64,000 nt of DNA from Uranotaenia lowii (Eukaryota > Arthropoda > Insecta > Diptera > Culicidae): positions 142,220,433-142,284,432 of the forward strand of contig NC_073691.1 of the NCBI RefSeq assembly GCF_029784155.1. Direction: 5' to 3'. A program made the position numbers and the translations under genes. Positions within the stretch are counted from its first letter, which is position 1. Each line of letters begins with the position of its first letter. The notes below the pieces were generated by a model. It had not been told where the DNA came from. It did not search any database and saw nothing but the letters and a program-made list of their open reading frames with translations. This document shows, piece after piece, positions 33,801 to 44,706 of the stretch.

Positions 33801-34019
33801 GAATATTTGTCATGCGTTCCTGGCATTTGGCCTCCTTTAAGGTAGTTCTTTGTCTTGTGAAGAAAGCGGGAAAGGGAACGGGAATGAAGGAAACGGGAAA
33901 CTCATTGAATGAGAACTGTGTTTTGCTTACATGAATCAATTATATAAATTCTGTAGTTCTGGTTTAATACAAATTCATTATTTACCTTGCCTACTTTGGC
34001 TACCTTGCCAACAAGAAAC
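33801..34019. other. Unassigned sequence
   Basis: Short spacer; nothing recognised. Confidence 0.4.
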
Positions 34020-34560
34020 AGTTCGATCAAATTAACCAAACTTCAAGCAAACTGGGAAACCTGCCAGTTAGGGTTTCTCAAGGCAGTAATTTGAGCACTC
34101 TTCTATTCATCTTGTACGTCAACGATTTGCACAACCTGCGTCTACATGAAAACTCCGACTTTTTGTTGACGATACTTCACTCTCGTAAGAACATACTGAT
34201 CAACAAATAATTATATCTCGAATGGCGCAAGATCTGGACAAACTTAAAGCATACTTCAATTCCAATCTTCTTTCGCTAAACTTGGACAAAACTAAGTAGG
34301 TAAAGTACGTTATTTTTAGGACAGCCAATCGGCTCATTGAATGTGAGAATCTGCTCCAGATTAGAACAACGGTAATCGAAAAAGTCAAAACCTTCAAGAA
34401 CCTTGGGCTTATCTTTGACGAATTTCAGAAATGGGATGCGCATGTAGACCGTCTAAGAAAAGAACTTAGTGCTATACACAGCATAGAAAATTTCGAGGTT
34501 CGTACCCACTAAACAGCTAACGTACCTCTATTATGCTGGTTTCACCCAGCTTTCTCGAAG
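34020..34560 (+). pseudogene. Jockey-like reverse transcriptase relic
   Basis: Across frames I read LPVRVSQGSNLSTLLFILYV then NDLHNL (motif B), QQIISRMAQDLDKLKAYFNS, LSLNLDKTK, VIEKVKTFKNLGLIFDEFQK and a degenerate FVPTKQLTYLYYAGF. This is the middle and thumb of a Jockey-group LINE reverse transcriptase. The order matches the better-preserved fragment at 41.96-42.82 kb. Stops and frameshifts are frequent. The catalytic YADD region is damaged (the 34140-34185 stretch reads only as DDTSL). Confidence 0.75.
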
Positions 34561-34605
34561 TTACTGTAGAAGTCCATCGTACACACATGAATTTCCCTCC
34601 GAGTC

Positions 34606-34851
34606 CAGATCCCGGCAACGTTATACAATCCGTGTGGAGCACATCTCTCAGATTTAAGTTTTTTTTCTCAAATTTAAGCTTTTTTCCTCAAATTTAAGCT
34701 TTTTTCTCAGATTCGAGCTTTCATCTCCTATGTTCTCAAGGCAAAAAAGCTTAAATCTGAAGAAAAAAAGCTTAAAAACGAGAATCACCCTTAGTTAAAA
34801 GATGTTGGTCACACGATACATGGACAAATCGTATAACGTTGCCGGGATCTG
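34606..34851. mobile_element. 246-bp palindromic MITE with 8-bp target duplication
   Basis: CAGATCCCGGCAACGTTATA plus C at the left end is perfectly mirrored at 34831-34851. TCCGAGTC and TCCGAGTA flank it (7 of 8 bases the same). The interior has repeated CAAATTTAAGCTTTTTT words and their inverse, so it folds tightly. CAG...CTG ends and an 8-bp duplication are typical of hAT-derived MITEs. A decayed copy lies at 16.82-17.01 kb. Confidence 0.8.
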
Positions 34852-35104
34852 TCCGAGTAGCGCTCAGACTTTAAAAGACTTTTTCATTTTCTCACTCTTA
34901 ACACCTTTAGTGATGAATAGCCAACATAAAATTTAATTTGATAGTTTTTTTTTCATTTTTGTTGATTGTTGTTTTCATTGAATTATTTTTAATAAAATTA
35001 TCATAAGATACTGTTTTCAAGAACTCATTTGTGAAAACTTCACAAATCTTCAAAATCTATCAAAATATAGTTGCTGACGTCTTATCCTACGAGGGAATTT
35101 TGGG

Positions 35105-35350
35105 CAGAAGTACCCTACACCACTTGTTAAGTTGTCGGACGGGCAAGATGAAGGTAGAAAATTGATGTGAGTTCGATTCTCACCGACGTCAATTCTTTTA
35201 TATTTTCTTGTTTCTGGGATCATCCAATACGATGAAATTCCAATAAAATGTTTTTCTTGTTTCGCTTAAATGTTTGTATGTAGTGGCACATAGTTAGCTC
35301 AGATCGGAATTGAAATTTTGCACCTTTTTTCTGTGTCTACTAGGGAGGGA
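35105..35350 (+). mobile_element. tRNA-derived SINE, family C
   Basis: GTTAAGTTGTCGGACGGGCA (A-box region) and GTGAGTTCGATTCTC (B box, about 35166-35181) are followed by the family body TTCTTGTTTCTGGGATCATC and GAATTGAAATTTTGCACC near 35310. It is the same family and order as 33440-33800, on the other strand. Confidence 0.65.
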
Positions 35351-37243
35351 TTTTTTTTTATTTTCCTGCATAGCTTTCGGGCACTTAAATGGTACTTTCT
35401 AATAAATTTCGATAATTCGTTTTAAAATTTCGCCTAAATTTGTACATTTTTGCCATGTATGGTTAAAAAATATTTTCGTAAAATGTTCTCAACCAATTTA
35501 GATTTTAAAAAAATTCAATATTATTGAGCTTGAAAATGTGAGATTCTAAGTTAATATTAGAGAAAACTTTAATTGAAAAACTTAAGCTTTGTGAACACAA
35601 ATTAAAAACAAAGTTCCCATTGAATGTTTTTTTGTGAATAGTGCGTTGGAGAGTGTTCTCTATAATGCGAGTAATTTTCAAAAGAAGCAATTATTGTTTT
35701 CCAATTACGCCTAGATCATGTCCTATCAACCTTACTTCTTTTGAAGCGTAGCTGGAGCTGTTTGTGGCTGTAAACATAAATTTTCCTGAGGCCATTGAAG
35801 TTGAAAACGGCTTGTAAGTTACCCCAGTTGACGGTAGCTCGTAACCTAATTTTACGTTGCATGATGCACTTGATAGCCAAGTTCATACACTCCTATATGG
35901 CACTGATGAATTTCGAGTGAAGAAAAAAAAATTGAGATCACTTGCAGTAAATCGTAGCACGTAGTAAGTTCAATTAATGCTCAAGACTTCCGATGCTTAC
36001 GTCGGTATACGAACATTGGAGACCTTGCCGAGATATCGAATAAATCCTACCGGGCACAGATGGAAGGAATTGAGATGAATAAAAAAAAACAATCCCTGCA
36101 ACCGGTCCTCTTTCTCTCAATCTTTAGGAGTAAGAAGGTCTCGTATTTGTCAAGGGAAAAGGCTAGGGGAGGGAAAACTAGTTTTTCCGCATCACCAGCC
36201 GCATCGAACTTTGCGCGCTCTGATGAAGGAGGTATCGTATTACGGCGGTTACGCGTCCTCACTTGCGTATGGATTACACTATATAGATACATTTCCGACG
36301 TAATGGATTATGGATGAACCGGCTCTTGTCGAAACATCTGGGCGTTACTTCATCAACCTCCAACCAAGCAGTCAGGAGAACCTTCAATCTTGGATCTCGC
36401 CCCAAACCTCTCAAATCTTCTAGCGCCAAGTCGCAAGTTTATTGCCCTATCCTGTGCAATTGCTTACGGTAGATCACGCCCAATCCACCAGATTCGCGCG
36501 TATGAAATTCTTGGGGCGCGCAATTCAGAACGGCCGCAATGCAACCTTTGACGATCGAACGAATGTTTACCTTTTGCCCGCCCGGCTGCTTTTCTATCTA
36601 TTCTTGGGATGCTCATTCAAGTGTGTCGAACAATTTATGACAGTCAGCGGCTCTGCTCTGAGCCCGGGGGTCGTATCGTAAAGCACGGTTGAATGCATTT
36701 TGCTCATCTCTAAGGGACACTGGGATCGAAATGGATTACAGAATCATCGTTTATCCTTCATTTTTCCAATCAATCAAATTGTAGTATAATTTCTGATTAA
36801 TTTAGCATCTTGACCTGAGTTTTGGGATTTAAAATGATCAAGAATTACTTTCTCTGATTTCATAACAACACGTGTCACTTTGGATTAATCTTTTATCCAA
36901 TTTTATTTTTCATTACTAGACACATTTCTACGTAATCTTGTCCTGTGTAATGTAGTGCTAAATCAATTAACCAAAAAAGATGCACCGAATGTTAGAAAAG
37001 TTCCATAATAAACAAAAAAAAAATCAAAATTTAATATTCATGATAAGGATTTAGAAAGTCGGCATTTCGTTTGAAACATGGAAGTTTCCTGTTACAATTT
37101 TTTTATAAAGCCCGCATCTAACACACATTTACATCGCTATTAACTTGAGTAACTTTTTCAAAACGTCTTACCAGAAACAAAAACAGCAATAAAAGACCAA
37201 TCATAAAACTATTGTATGGTACATTTTTAAAATATGTGGATAC
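35351..37243. other. Unassigned sequence
   Basis: No gene is identified. The stretch 36050-36700 is less AT-rich and has open frames on both strands (36060-36317, 36442-36681 plus) without a domain I recognise. Confidence 0.4.
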
Positions 37244-37294
37244 CTGATACTTCCTGTCATAAGCAATGTAGTCCGATGGTTCAAGTAAGCTTAC
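37244..37294 (-). other. Possible recursive splice site or 51-bp exon
   Basis: On the minus strand a pyrimidine-rich tract (CCTTTCTTTTTATTCATTTT) runs into ACAG, directly followed by GTAAGC. An acceptor joined to a donor is the pattern of a recursive splice site, as known in long Drosophila introns. A second donor-like CAG|GTATCC lies 51 bases downstream, so the bases between could instead be a 17-codon exon (VSLLEPSDYIAYDRKYQ, no stop). I do not recognise the peptide. Either reading would mean a host gene on the minus strand spans this point. Confidence 0.35.
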
Positions 37295-38579
37295 CTGTAA
37301 AATGAATAAAAAGAAAGGAAACAATTAATATTTTTGTATATAGTTTTATGTGGTTAAAAAATTGGCAAAATTTGAATGAATTTAACACATTGCGGACCAA
37401 ATACGAGATATCTCGACACAATTCCAAATTTTGGTGATTCCCGGATAAGATATTTTCGCGGTGCTTGATGTGTTAATATATTAAGAATTTAAAATACACC
37501 CAATCGAAAAAAAAACTGAAATCGGAGAGAACTTCGGCTATCACTAGAGCAAATTCTACAAATTTTCTAATTTTGTGTTACCTACTCAAAGTTTCGTGTT
37601 TGATTTTTGAATGTCAAAACCCAGCTTAAAATTCCTTAAAATTCCAAGCTTTTTGAATTTTCAACTTGACAATCAAAACTGATTTCATATTAACTGTTTC
37701 ATGTATTTTGCAATAACTGCGTGATTATGAATCCGAACAAGATAAAAATCGTACACGGGTGTTTCATTTCGGCGACCAGTATCAGTTTGATAGACAGACC
37801 ACTGATTCTAATTTCACAAACTTAGCCTTTTTGAATTTTTGAAGTGTCTAGTTTTAACTAGTAGAACATTATTTTTCTCTAAGTTCGCTTAGATACTGAG
37901 ATTTTAAGCATTAACATGTTGAGCCAACCTTTTTTAAAAAAGTTACCACTATACTCTTCCCTCGTATTTCAATTCTTTAATTAATTGAGAAAAAAAATTA
38001 ATATACCTCGTGCTAAAAAATCGTGTCAACAAAACAATTTAAGCCAACAATTCTTATCAATTTTTATCACCACCCGCCTAAAGTACGTTAGCTTTAGCAT
38101 GAAATATCTCTTTCATTTGCCAAGATACAAGCATAACAATTATAGTGCTATAATCTTCAGGTTCCTTGGAATCGAACGGTATTTATTTAAAGGTATTTAA
38201 AAAAAACTGTAACATGCTTTTTACAAAAAACAAAAAAAAATAAAGCAGGGACCGAACCGATTGAGTGGGCTGGCAATTGAAAGAATAAACCAATCGTGAG
38301 AACGCATTTGTTGATGGTGGTTATCAGTTCGCTCAACTGCCGTAGCTACCTTTTGTTGTTGGAGAACCACCCCAACTTTTTCGCTTGCCATCAGTTTATA
38401 CTTTTTTCTGTCTACTTTAAATATACACAATAGAATCAGCCAATGATGAATTCTCGATATTTCAACGTAAATGGCATGAGATGTGAACGCGAGCGACGAT
38501 GATACGAGCTGTGATAGTCGGCGTTAACCTCCCAGACAACTGCATTGCGTTTGACTGAAAAAAAAAACAAAATAAAAAC
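37295..38579. other. Unassigned AT-rich sequence
   Basis: No gene or repeat recognised; the polypyrimidine tract of the possible splice site lies at its left edge. Confidence 0.45.
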
Positions 38580-38755
38580 GTTTTGATATCCTTTCCTATC
38601 CCATCACAAGACCAAGGCGTATGGAAACAATCACCGGCCAAACGCCAGGCAGCTATTGGGGCACAATACACGTTTAAGTACTTTTTGTATAGAGTTAGAT
38701 TCGATCGACATTGAAATTTGCAACCTCTTCTTTGGGTGGAGTTTTTCTGAGGATG
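38580..38755. mobile_element. Family C SINE fragments in head-to-head order
   Basis: CCTATCCCATCACAAGACCA (the inverse of the family's 3' end) is followed in the opposite sense by ATTGAAATTTGCAACCTCTT (38710-38729). Both words belong to the SINE at 33.4-33.8 kb but face different ways, so two partial copies or a rearranged copy are present. Confidence 0.5.
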
Positions 38756-39644
38756 GCTGAAATTTAGTAAGCCGAAACGTAAAAAACAGCACTCTCAAGA
38801 CACATTCCACGCGCTTGTACCGCTCAAAAGTGATTTTTATCCGTTCGCGTATCAAAAAATCTCAAAATTGTCTATAATTTTGATAATTCAAATCACACAA
38901 AACCAACGGAAAAAAGAGAAAAAAGTTTTTTTTACACATGTTTTAGATGATTTTGAAAATCAGTTTTTTTTGTTGGAAAAAGTTGTGTTTTTGACAACTT
39001 TTACAAAATCATTAATTTTAATATATGGATGATTTTTTTTTGGAAATATTTTTAGTATGTTCAGAAATCAAAAAACACGGCTTCATTTTGTAGAAAAAAG
39101 AATTTGATTATAGCCAATGTAGTTGGTTTGAAAAAGAACAAAAACAGTCGCAAATGAGTGAATTCACGTCACAAAAAAAGGGAAGTTTTTAATTTTACGA
39201 GAAAACTCTGACTTTTTTTGAAATAAAAAAATGAGATTTTCTTTGAAAATGATAAGACGATTCTAAAACTCTAAAATTTATAGAAATCGGTTGAAATCTA
39301 GCTGAGTTACAACAGCGCGAATGAGTGAATTCACGTCACAAAATATGTTTTTTGTTAAATTTTATATGAAAAATGTGCTCTGAAAGCTGTTTTGACCCTC
39401 CAGATGGTCGGATTTTTACAAATTGAGCATAATTTAGTTGATTTTTTTAATAAGTTCATTATTTTGAAATAAAAATACAAAAAGATTGAAAAAAAAATAA
39501 AAAATTTTTTTTTGGTGAATCTTTAAATGAAGACAGTAGTAATTTTAACATATGATCCCTCAATATGTTGCTATTTAAGTGCCAATCAAAATAAGGAAAA
39601 AGTTAGGTGCAGATACTGAAAATAAATGATTGTTAAAGTCGGAA
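38756..39644. repeat. AT-rich tract with two GAGTGAATTCACGTCAC motifs
   Basis: Identical motifs at 39156-39176 and 39323-39343 lie in otherwise poly-A/T-rich sequence. Three more related copies occur at 41.02-41.27 kb. No gene is present. Confidence 0.55.
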
Positions 39645-39668
39645 CAACAGAATATCGTTTTTGAAAGT
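39645..39668 (+). repeat. 24-bp target duplication, left copy
   Basis: The 24 bases beginning CAACAGAATATCG and ending TTTGAAAGT recur exactly at 40932-40955, flanking the retroposon. Confidence 0.8.
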
Positions 39669-40709
39669 ATGTATATGTATGTATGTATGAGAACCCACCA
39701 GTGGCTGATAGGTCTTTCGACCTGAGGCGGTACGGGAAGTCTCGATCGCGCATTCAGATATTGTTTATGCTTAACTCATAAACAATAATTGCAGCACAAC
39801 CAAGGGGTCCGTTACCACTGGTTTGGGACAGGTTTGACTCATCTCACTCCCTTCCAACTGTTCAAAACAAATAAAGAATCCTGAAAAGGAGCCTAAGTAG
39901 CCTAACCATGATTCCAAATTTGCCGAGATACTCCGGCTGGCTTGAACCCACAATCCATTGTATATCAGTTTTCCGGTCGTTTGATGACCTGTCCAATCCC
40001 CCCGCGAGTCCCCAATAACAGAGTTAAGCAGTTATGAAAATATGAATATAATTTGAAACAAAGTTAAACATTTTAATCATCTTACCATTTGAAAAGGATT
40101 CTATAATTTCTTCAATTGCACGGAGAAACACTCTGCCTCATGGAACAGCTGACAGAATTCCAAAAAGATTGAAATTTTGCATGGTTTGCACGTTGTACAT
40201 TAGGTTGAACCAGTTGATGCTTGATGTGAACTTTTTCACTATCCACTATTTCACCAATTTTTCTGAAAAAGTACTAGGAGTAAAGTTGAAAAAAAAAACC
40301 ATTTTTCTTCTCGTCAATTTTTTTATTTCTTCTTAGGCGAAGAACTCATGTACAATTTTAAGAACGATAATATTAATATTAACATCATTCAGATACTTAG
40401 CTTTTCATCCAGTGCGAGAATCTTCCGAATCATAAGGAATCCACAAATTTGTTTTCCCGATCATAAATTCGAATTGCCGTTAAATTGTCCTAATCCATCC
40501 CAGCTTGGCTTTCGTGTTCAGGATCTCCTTTGAATTTCTCAATCAACTGATTTCTTTACTATCTATGAAAAAATGTACAATTTCACTAATCACCATTCTT
40601 AACGATAATTCTCCAATTTTAATTATTGTAAAACCGAAGCAACATGAATTCTCAAAGCTTTACGATATTTTTCACAGCCAAGAACAAAATCGAGACAACG
40701 AACACGCCG
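39669..40709 (-). mobile_element. Retroposon with 24-bp target duplication and CATA tail
   Basis: On the minus strand the element would start near 40709 with AGTCGGCGTGTTCGTTG and end in a tail of CATACATACATACATA. An exact 24-bp duplication flanks the whole composite. This is a LINE- or SINE-type insertion of about 1.04 kb. A B-box-like GGGTTCAAGCC near 39945 hints at a tRNA-derived part. No reverse-transcriptase domain is readable, so the element is deleted internally or non-autonomous. Confidence 0.65.
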
Positions 40710-40723
40710 ACTCAACAGAATAT

Positions 40724-40928
40724 ATTTTTTTTTTTTTTTGTTTCGATTATAGTCGTTTTACCATTTTTTTTTTTATGGCATTCGCGACTTTATCAACGTT
40801 ACAGTTGACGGATCGTTATTGAAGAACTTATCCGGTACAACTGTGTTCGATGTTTACTCTTGGGCTCGAACTCGCGGACATCGGCTCAGGAGACAACAGA
40901 CTTGCCAACTGAGCTATATCACAAACCC
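40724..40928 (-). mobile_element. tRNA-derived SINE nested at the retroposon edge
   Basis: On the minus strand it opens GGGTTTGTGATATAGCTCAG. The A box is TAGCTCAGTTGG and the B box CGAGTTCGAGCC (40862-40873). It ends in two A-rich tracts. ACTCAACAGAATAT flanks both sides exactly (40710-40723 and 40929-40942). The tRNA-like head, A-rich tail and target duplication make this a well-supported SINE. It inserted into the retroposon's own target duplication, so it is the younger of the two. Confidence 0.85.
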
Positions 40929-40955
40929 ACTCAACAGAATATCGTTTTTGAAAGT

Positions 40956-41958
40956 GTACATAAAATTTGAAGGCTCCAAAGAATGGTTCAGTATAACCAC
41001 AGGAATAACTTTATATTCGTGACGTGAATTCAGTCAACTACCCTGTTCTGTTTGAACTGAGTGAATTCACGTCACTACTTCAAATAAGTATAACTTCGTT
41101 TGTTGTTGTTCAATCGAAAAGCTACGTACATCAAATTGTGGGTAATTGTTTTCTTTACAACTCATTCGAAGACACCGATATTTTATTTTCACAGAGAAAA
41201 CAGGAAATCAAAGATGTATGTACTAAAGTCGGAAATGGATAATTCTAGCGTGAATTCACGTCACAAAAGTAATTAATCACAACAAAAACAACTTAAATTT
41301 TAAAATGACCAAATTATATTCATATTGAAGGAAATTCAATTTGCGACCGTTTGCAACAATTTCTTTCATTTTCAAGTAAATTGGTTGACTTCTAGAATGA
41401 TAACAGTGCAGAAAAGTCCGGAAAAGCGATTTCACGTCACGGTGGAATGTGTCTCAAGAAGAATTGCAACTAAAGAAGATCACAAGATGATTCGAAACCA
41501 AAAAAAAAAATTAACAGTTTTTTAATGAAATTAACCATAACCTAGTTTTCCCGTTCGAGGTTTTTGATACAAGCTGGCAAGGACTCGCGATTTAAATAAA
41601 AACAATAAAGGAAACTGACAAACTAATCACTATTGCTTTTGTAAACAACAATTTGGATTGCTCGAATAGCTTATTGCTGCTGCTCCGAAAAAAACTATCT
41701 CTAACTAACTAACTAACCGATATTGGACTAATATCTAACCGTTGCAATTCGAGTACCGCCATCTTTGCAATTCAATCGGTCCGATTGCAAAAAAAGGCTC
41801 TGGACAGTGAAACTGCGATTTGAAGAAAAAGTCTTTTTTTTTTGTCACCAGATCAAGGAATTTGAAACTAACATTACATACTTCGTATTTAATGATTTTT
41901 TTTTTTCAATACAAATTAATGCATATTTATTATCAGGCATGTTTATTATCAGGCATGT
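40956..41958. repeat. AT-rich sequence with a cluster of GTGAATTCACGTCAC motifs
   Basis: Motif copies lie at 41018-41033 (inverse), 41059-41075 and 41249-41268, with a weaker one near 41434. Frames at 41024-41525 are by-products. No gene is recognised. Confidence 0.5.
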
Positions 41959-42823
41959 TTTAACGATTTAGCATCATGCCTTCAATCACCGAAACTACTG
42001 TTTGCTGATGATTTGAAGATCTATCGAATCATAGATTCAATAGTGGATTGCGCTATGCTTCAAGATGACATCGACAGATTACTGGCGTGGTGCAATATAC
42101 ATGGAATGGAAGTCAATGGCGGTAAGTGTAAGTGCATAAGCTTCTTTAGAAGTAGATCCTCAATCGTTTACGACTACGCTTTAAGTGGAAGCTCACTCGA
42201 AAGGGTAACCTCCATAAAAGATCTTGGGGTTACTTTTGATCAAAAGCTCACTTTTTCCCAGCATGTCGCGACGACTACAGCCAAAGGCTTTGCTTTGCTC
42301 GGTTTTCTGCGTCGGAATACGTCAAGTTTTGAAGACCCGTATGCATTGAAAACTTTATTCTGCTCGTTAGTACGCAGCGTCTTAGAATATGCTGTTCCTG
42401 TTTGGGCACCCTACCACTCCGTTCACAGCGACAGGATTGAAAGAATCCAGAAAAAATTTCTGCGGTACGCATTACGCCGTCTGCCCTGGCAAGATCCCGT
42501 ACGGCTACCTGCTTACTCTGAGAGGTGTGGCCTACTATCAATGACGCCTTTGAGTCAAAGAAGAAACTATCTTCAACGAATGTTCATCTATGATATTTTG
42601 ACCAACGCTGTTGACTGTCCTCAACTGCTCCAGAGTTTAAACCTCTACGCCCCAGCTCGACAACTACGCAGTCAGTTGATTTTTTGGTTGCCAGAAGCAG
42701 AACAGTATTTGGACAAAATCCCCCTTATACCGATGTTGTCAAGCTTTTAATGTTGTCTCGCACTTATTTGACTTTCATATATCTAAATCTACGTTTAAAA
42801 GTGCAATCCGTGATGTAAACTAA
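41959..42823 (+). pseudogene. Jockey-like reverse transcriptase, C-terminal half
   Basis: Reading starts in FNDLASCLQSPKLLFADDLK, which includes the catalytic ADD (motif C) near 42004. It then shows MLQDDIDRLLAWCNIHGMEV, KDLGVTFDQKLTFSQHV, ALKTLFCSLVRSVLEYAVPV, IERIQKKFLRYALRRLPWQD and SQRRNYLQRMFIYDI, the usual thumb and C-terminal landmarks of Jockey-clade enzymes. The frame is open to 42750. A one-base shift then gives FDFHISKSTFKSAIRDVN and a stop at about 42823, likely the original end. Palm motifs A and B are absent because of the truncation. Confidence 0.9.
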
Positions 42824-42922
42824 TTTTTAACTAATTTTTAATAGTATTGTAATCTTATTTATAAGTTAGTTTTTAATATTCAGTCTGTATGGCAGTAGTC
42901 AAAGACACAAATAAATAAACAA
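41959..42922 (+). mobile_element. 5'-truncated Jockey-like LINE
   Basis: The fragment begins inside the reverse transcriptase, runs through its C-terminus, and has a 3' untranslated region ending GACACAAATAAATAAACAAA. 5' truncation is usual for LINE insertions. This is the best-preserved reverse-transcriptase fragment in the window. Confidence 0.85.
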
Positions 42923-43880
42923 AACATTAACTCTGGAATAATCTAGAATCTAGAAGAAATAATAAAAGTCTTAGAGTCTAGAGTCTGACGACAGGTCAAA
43001 AAGGCTGAAAGAACAAAACAAAATCTGGAAGGTTGACATCACTGGATGCAAAGGAATGAAATGTAAAAGGAGGCTAATACCGTATTCGTTTTCTCCACTT
43101 GCTGTGTGTAGCACAGATAACAGACGTACAAGCTAGCCCACGAAACTTATGTAAAAATTTCAACACCCTTTTTGAAGCATTTTTGTTTTTTTGGCTTCCA
43201 AACACGCCAAAGAGAACTGTCAAAACAAAGCTAAGAAAAAAATGACTTAGTTTCAGTCAGTTTTCTATAGGTCGTATGAGCTGTTTACCACGCTTCAAGA
43301 AAATCGCTGTTTAAGTTTCGTAATATGTTCATCATGTTGCATGAAAAACAATCATAAAAGTTATTTTTTTCCTTCAAATTTGTTAGAAACACAAAGTTTA
43401 AAACAGCTGGATGCTAAAGTGATATTTGAAAGTAACCTGCTTTGAGATGCCTAGAATCAGTACTGCTGGGTGAGACTGATCGTCAAGAATGTTCTTGTAT
43501 TTGACTGGACATAGTTGATGCATTTTCTAACATAAATTACTGTTCAAGAATTGCGAAAACTTATACCAAACCTGTTAGTTATCTTAATTGTCATAGTAGT
43601 GCAAAAATTAAGAAAGTGAAATTTCGCCCAGTTAAAAGTAACTCTGATTTCATTTATTTAGCAATAAATTAAAGACTTACAACAGTGGATTGATTTTTTT
43701 GTGAGTTCATATACGATTACGCCTTTTCAAAAACTGGGCACTTTAAAGTTGATTTGTAACTTTTGAACGGCGCAATAAATGGCACTGTTTGAAGTCAATT
43801 TCTAACGTATTTTTTTGGTGATAGCAATTGAAATTTTACACACTTTTTTGATTATTTTTTTTTCGAGCTTGTACATCTGT
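42923..43880. other. Unassigned AT-rich sequence
   Basis: No gene or repeat boundary recognised. Confidence 0.45.
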
Positions 43881-44046
43881 TAAGCCTAGTCCACACTAGG
43901 CAACATGAACTGCGATTTTTGTTATGAGACGAACTTTGTTGTCTGTTGTTGTTGGAAACCTGAGACGGTCTCAGTGTCTCCCGAAGAAAATGGTAGACGC
44001 TGAGACCGTCTCGAGACGAACCGTCTCCTAGTGTGGATTAGGCTTT
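43881..44046. mobile_element. 166-bp hairpin MITE
   Basis: TAAGCCTAGTCCACACTAGG at the left is mirrored by CCTAGTGTGGATTAGGCTT at the right, and ATCTGT flanks both sides. Inside, GAGACGGTCTCAG and CTGAGACCGTCTC form a second inverted pair. Non-coding; superfamily not assigned. Confidence 0.75.
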
Positions 44047-44079
44047 ATCTGTGTGTGTAGCACTCTTGCAGCTTAAAAC

Positions 44080-44537
44080 CTGGGGGAGGAAGACTGAATA
44101 AAAAAAGAAAAAAAAATCTTTCAAACTTCAAATTTCTCTCATCAATCTACCGACCAGTGCAAAGGTTCAAAAACTTACTGTCATATTTAGTAAATTTCAA
44201 TAAAACTTTTTTTGAAAAGCACTTGTTTTGCATGAAACAATGATTTAATTAGGTTTTGTTTTGCTCTGGCGAATTCTGCAGATCAGGCGTATTGAGTTGC
44301 TCAAATTTCGTTGAAGTTTTTGAAGCTGATAAATAAAAATTGTTTGATTAATGGTTGTTCTAAAAATAGCTTAAATAACAGATTTAGATTTAGGGTAGTT
44401 CCCATTTATCGAACAAATTTTTTATATAATTTAAAGTTTACGATTACAAATCTTTTAAACAATTGTTGGCTTTTTGCCGAACAGTGAAAAAAACGATACA
44501 GAAAACGACAAAGCGAATTTCAGTCTTCCTCCCCCAG
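44080..44537. mobile_element. 458-bp TIR element with exact 8-bp target duplication
   Basis: CTGGGGGAGGAAGACTGAA (44080-44098) is perfectly mirrored at 44519-44537. CTTAAAAC flanks both sides (44072-44079 and 44538-44545). The interior is AT-rich without a transposase. An 8-bp duplication suggests a hAT- or P-type MITE. Confidence 0.85.
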
Positions 44538-44706
44538 CTTAAAACTAACAAAATCCAGTTATGAACTAAACAAAAGTTAGTATCCGTGAAATCGATAGCA
44601 CCAACTGTAAACATCAAGCTGTAAAAATCCATTACCAGCTGACATTTGTTTTCGCTTACCATACCAGAACAAAATATTAAATTTTCCCATACAATTTTCC
44701 ATACAA

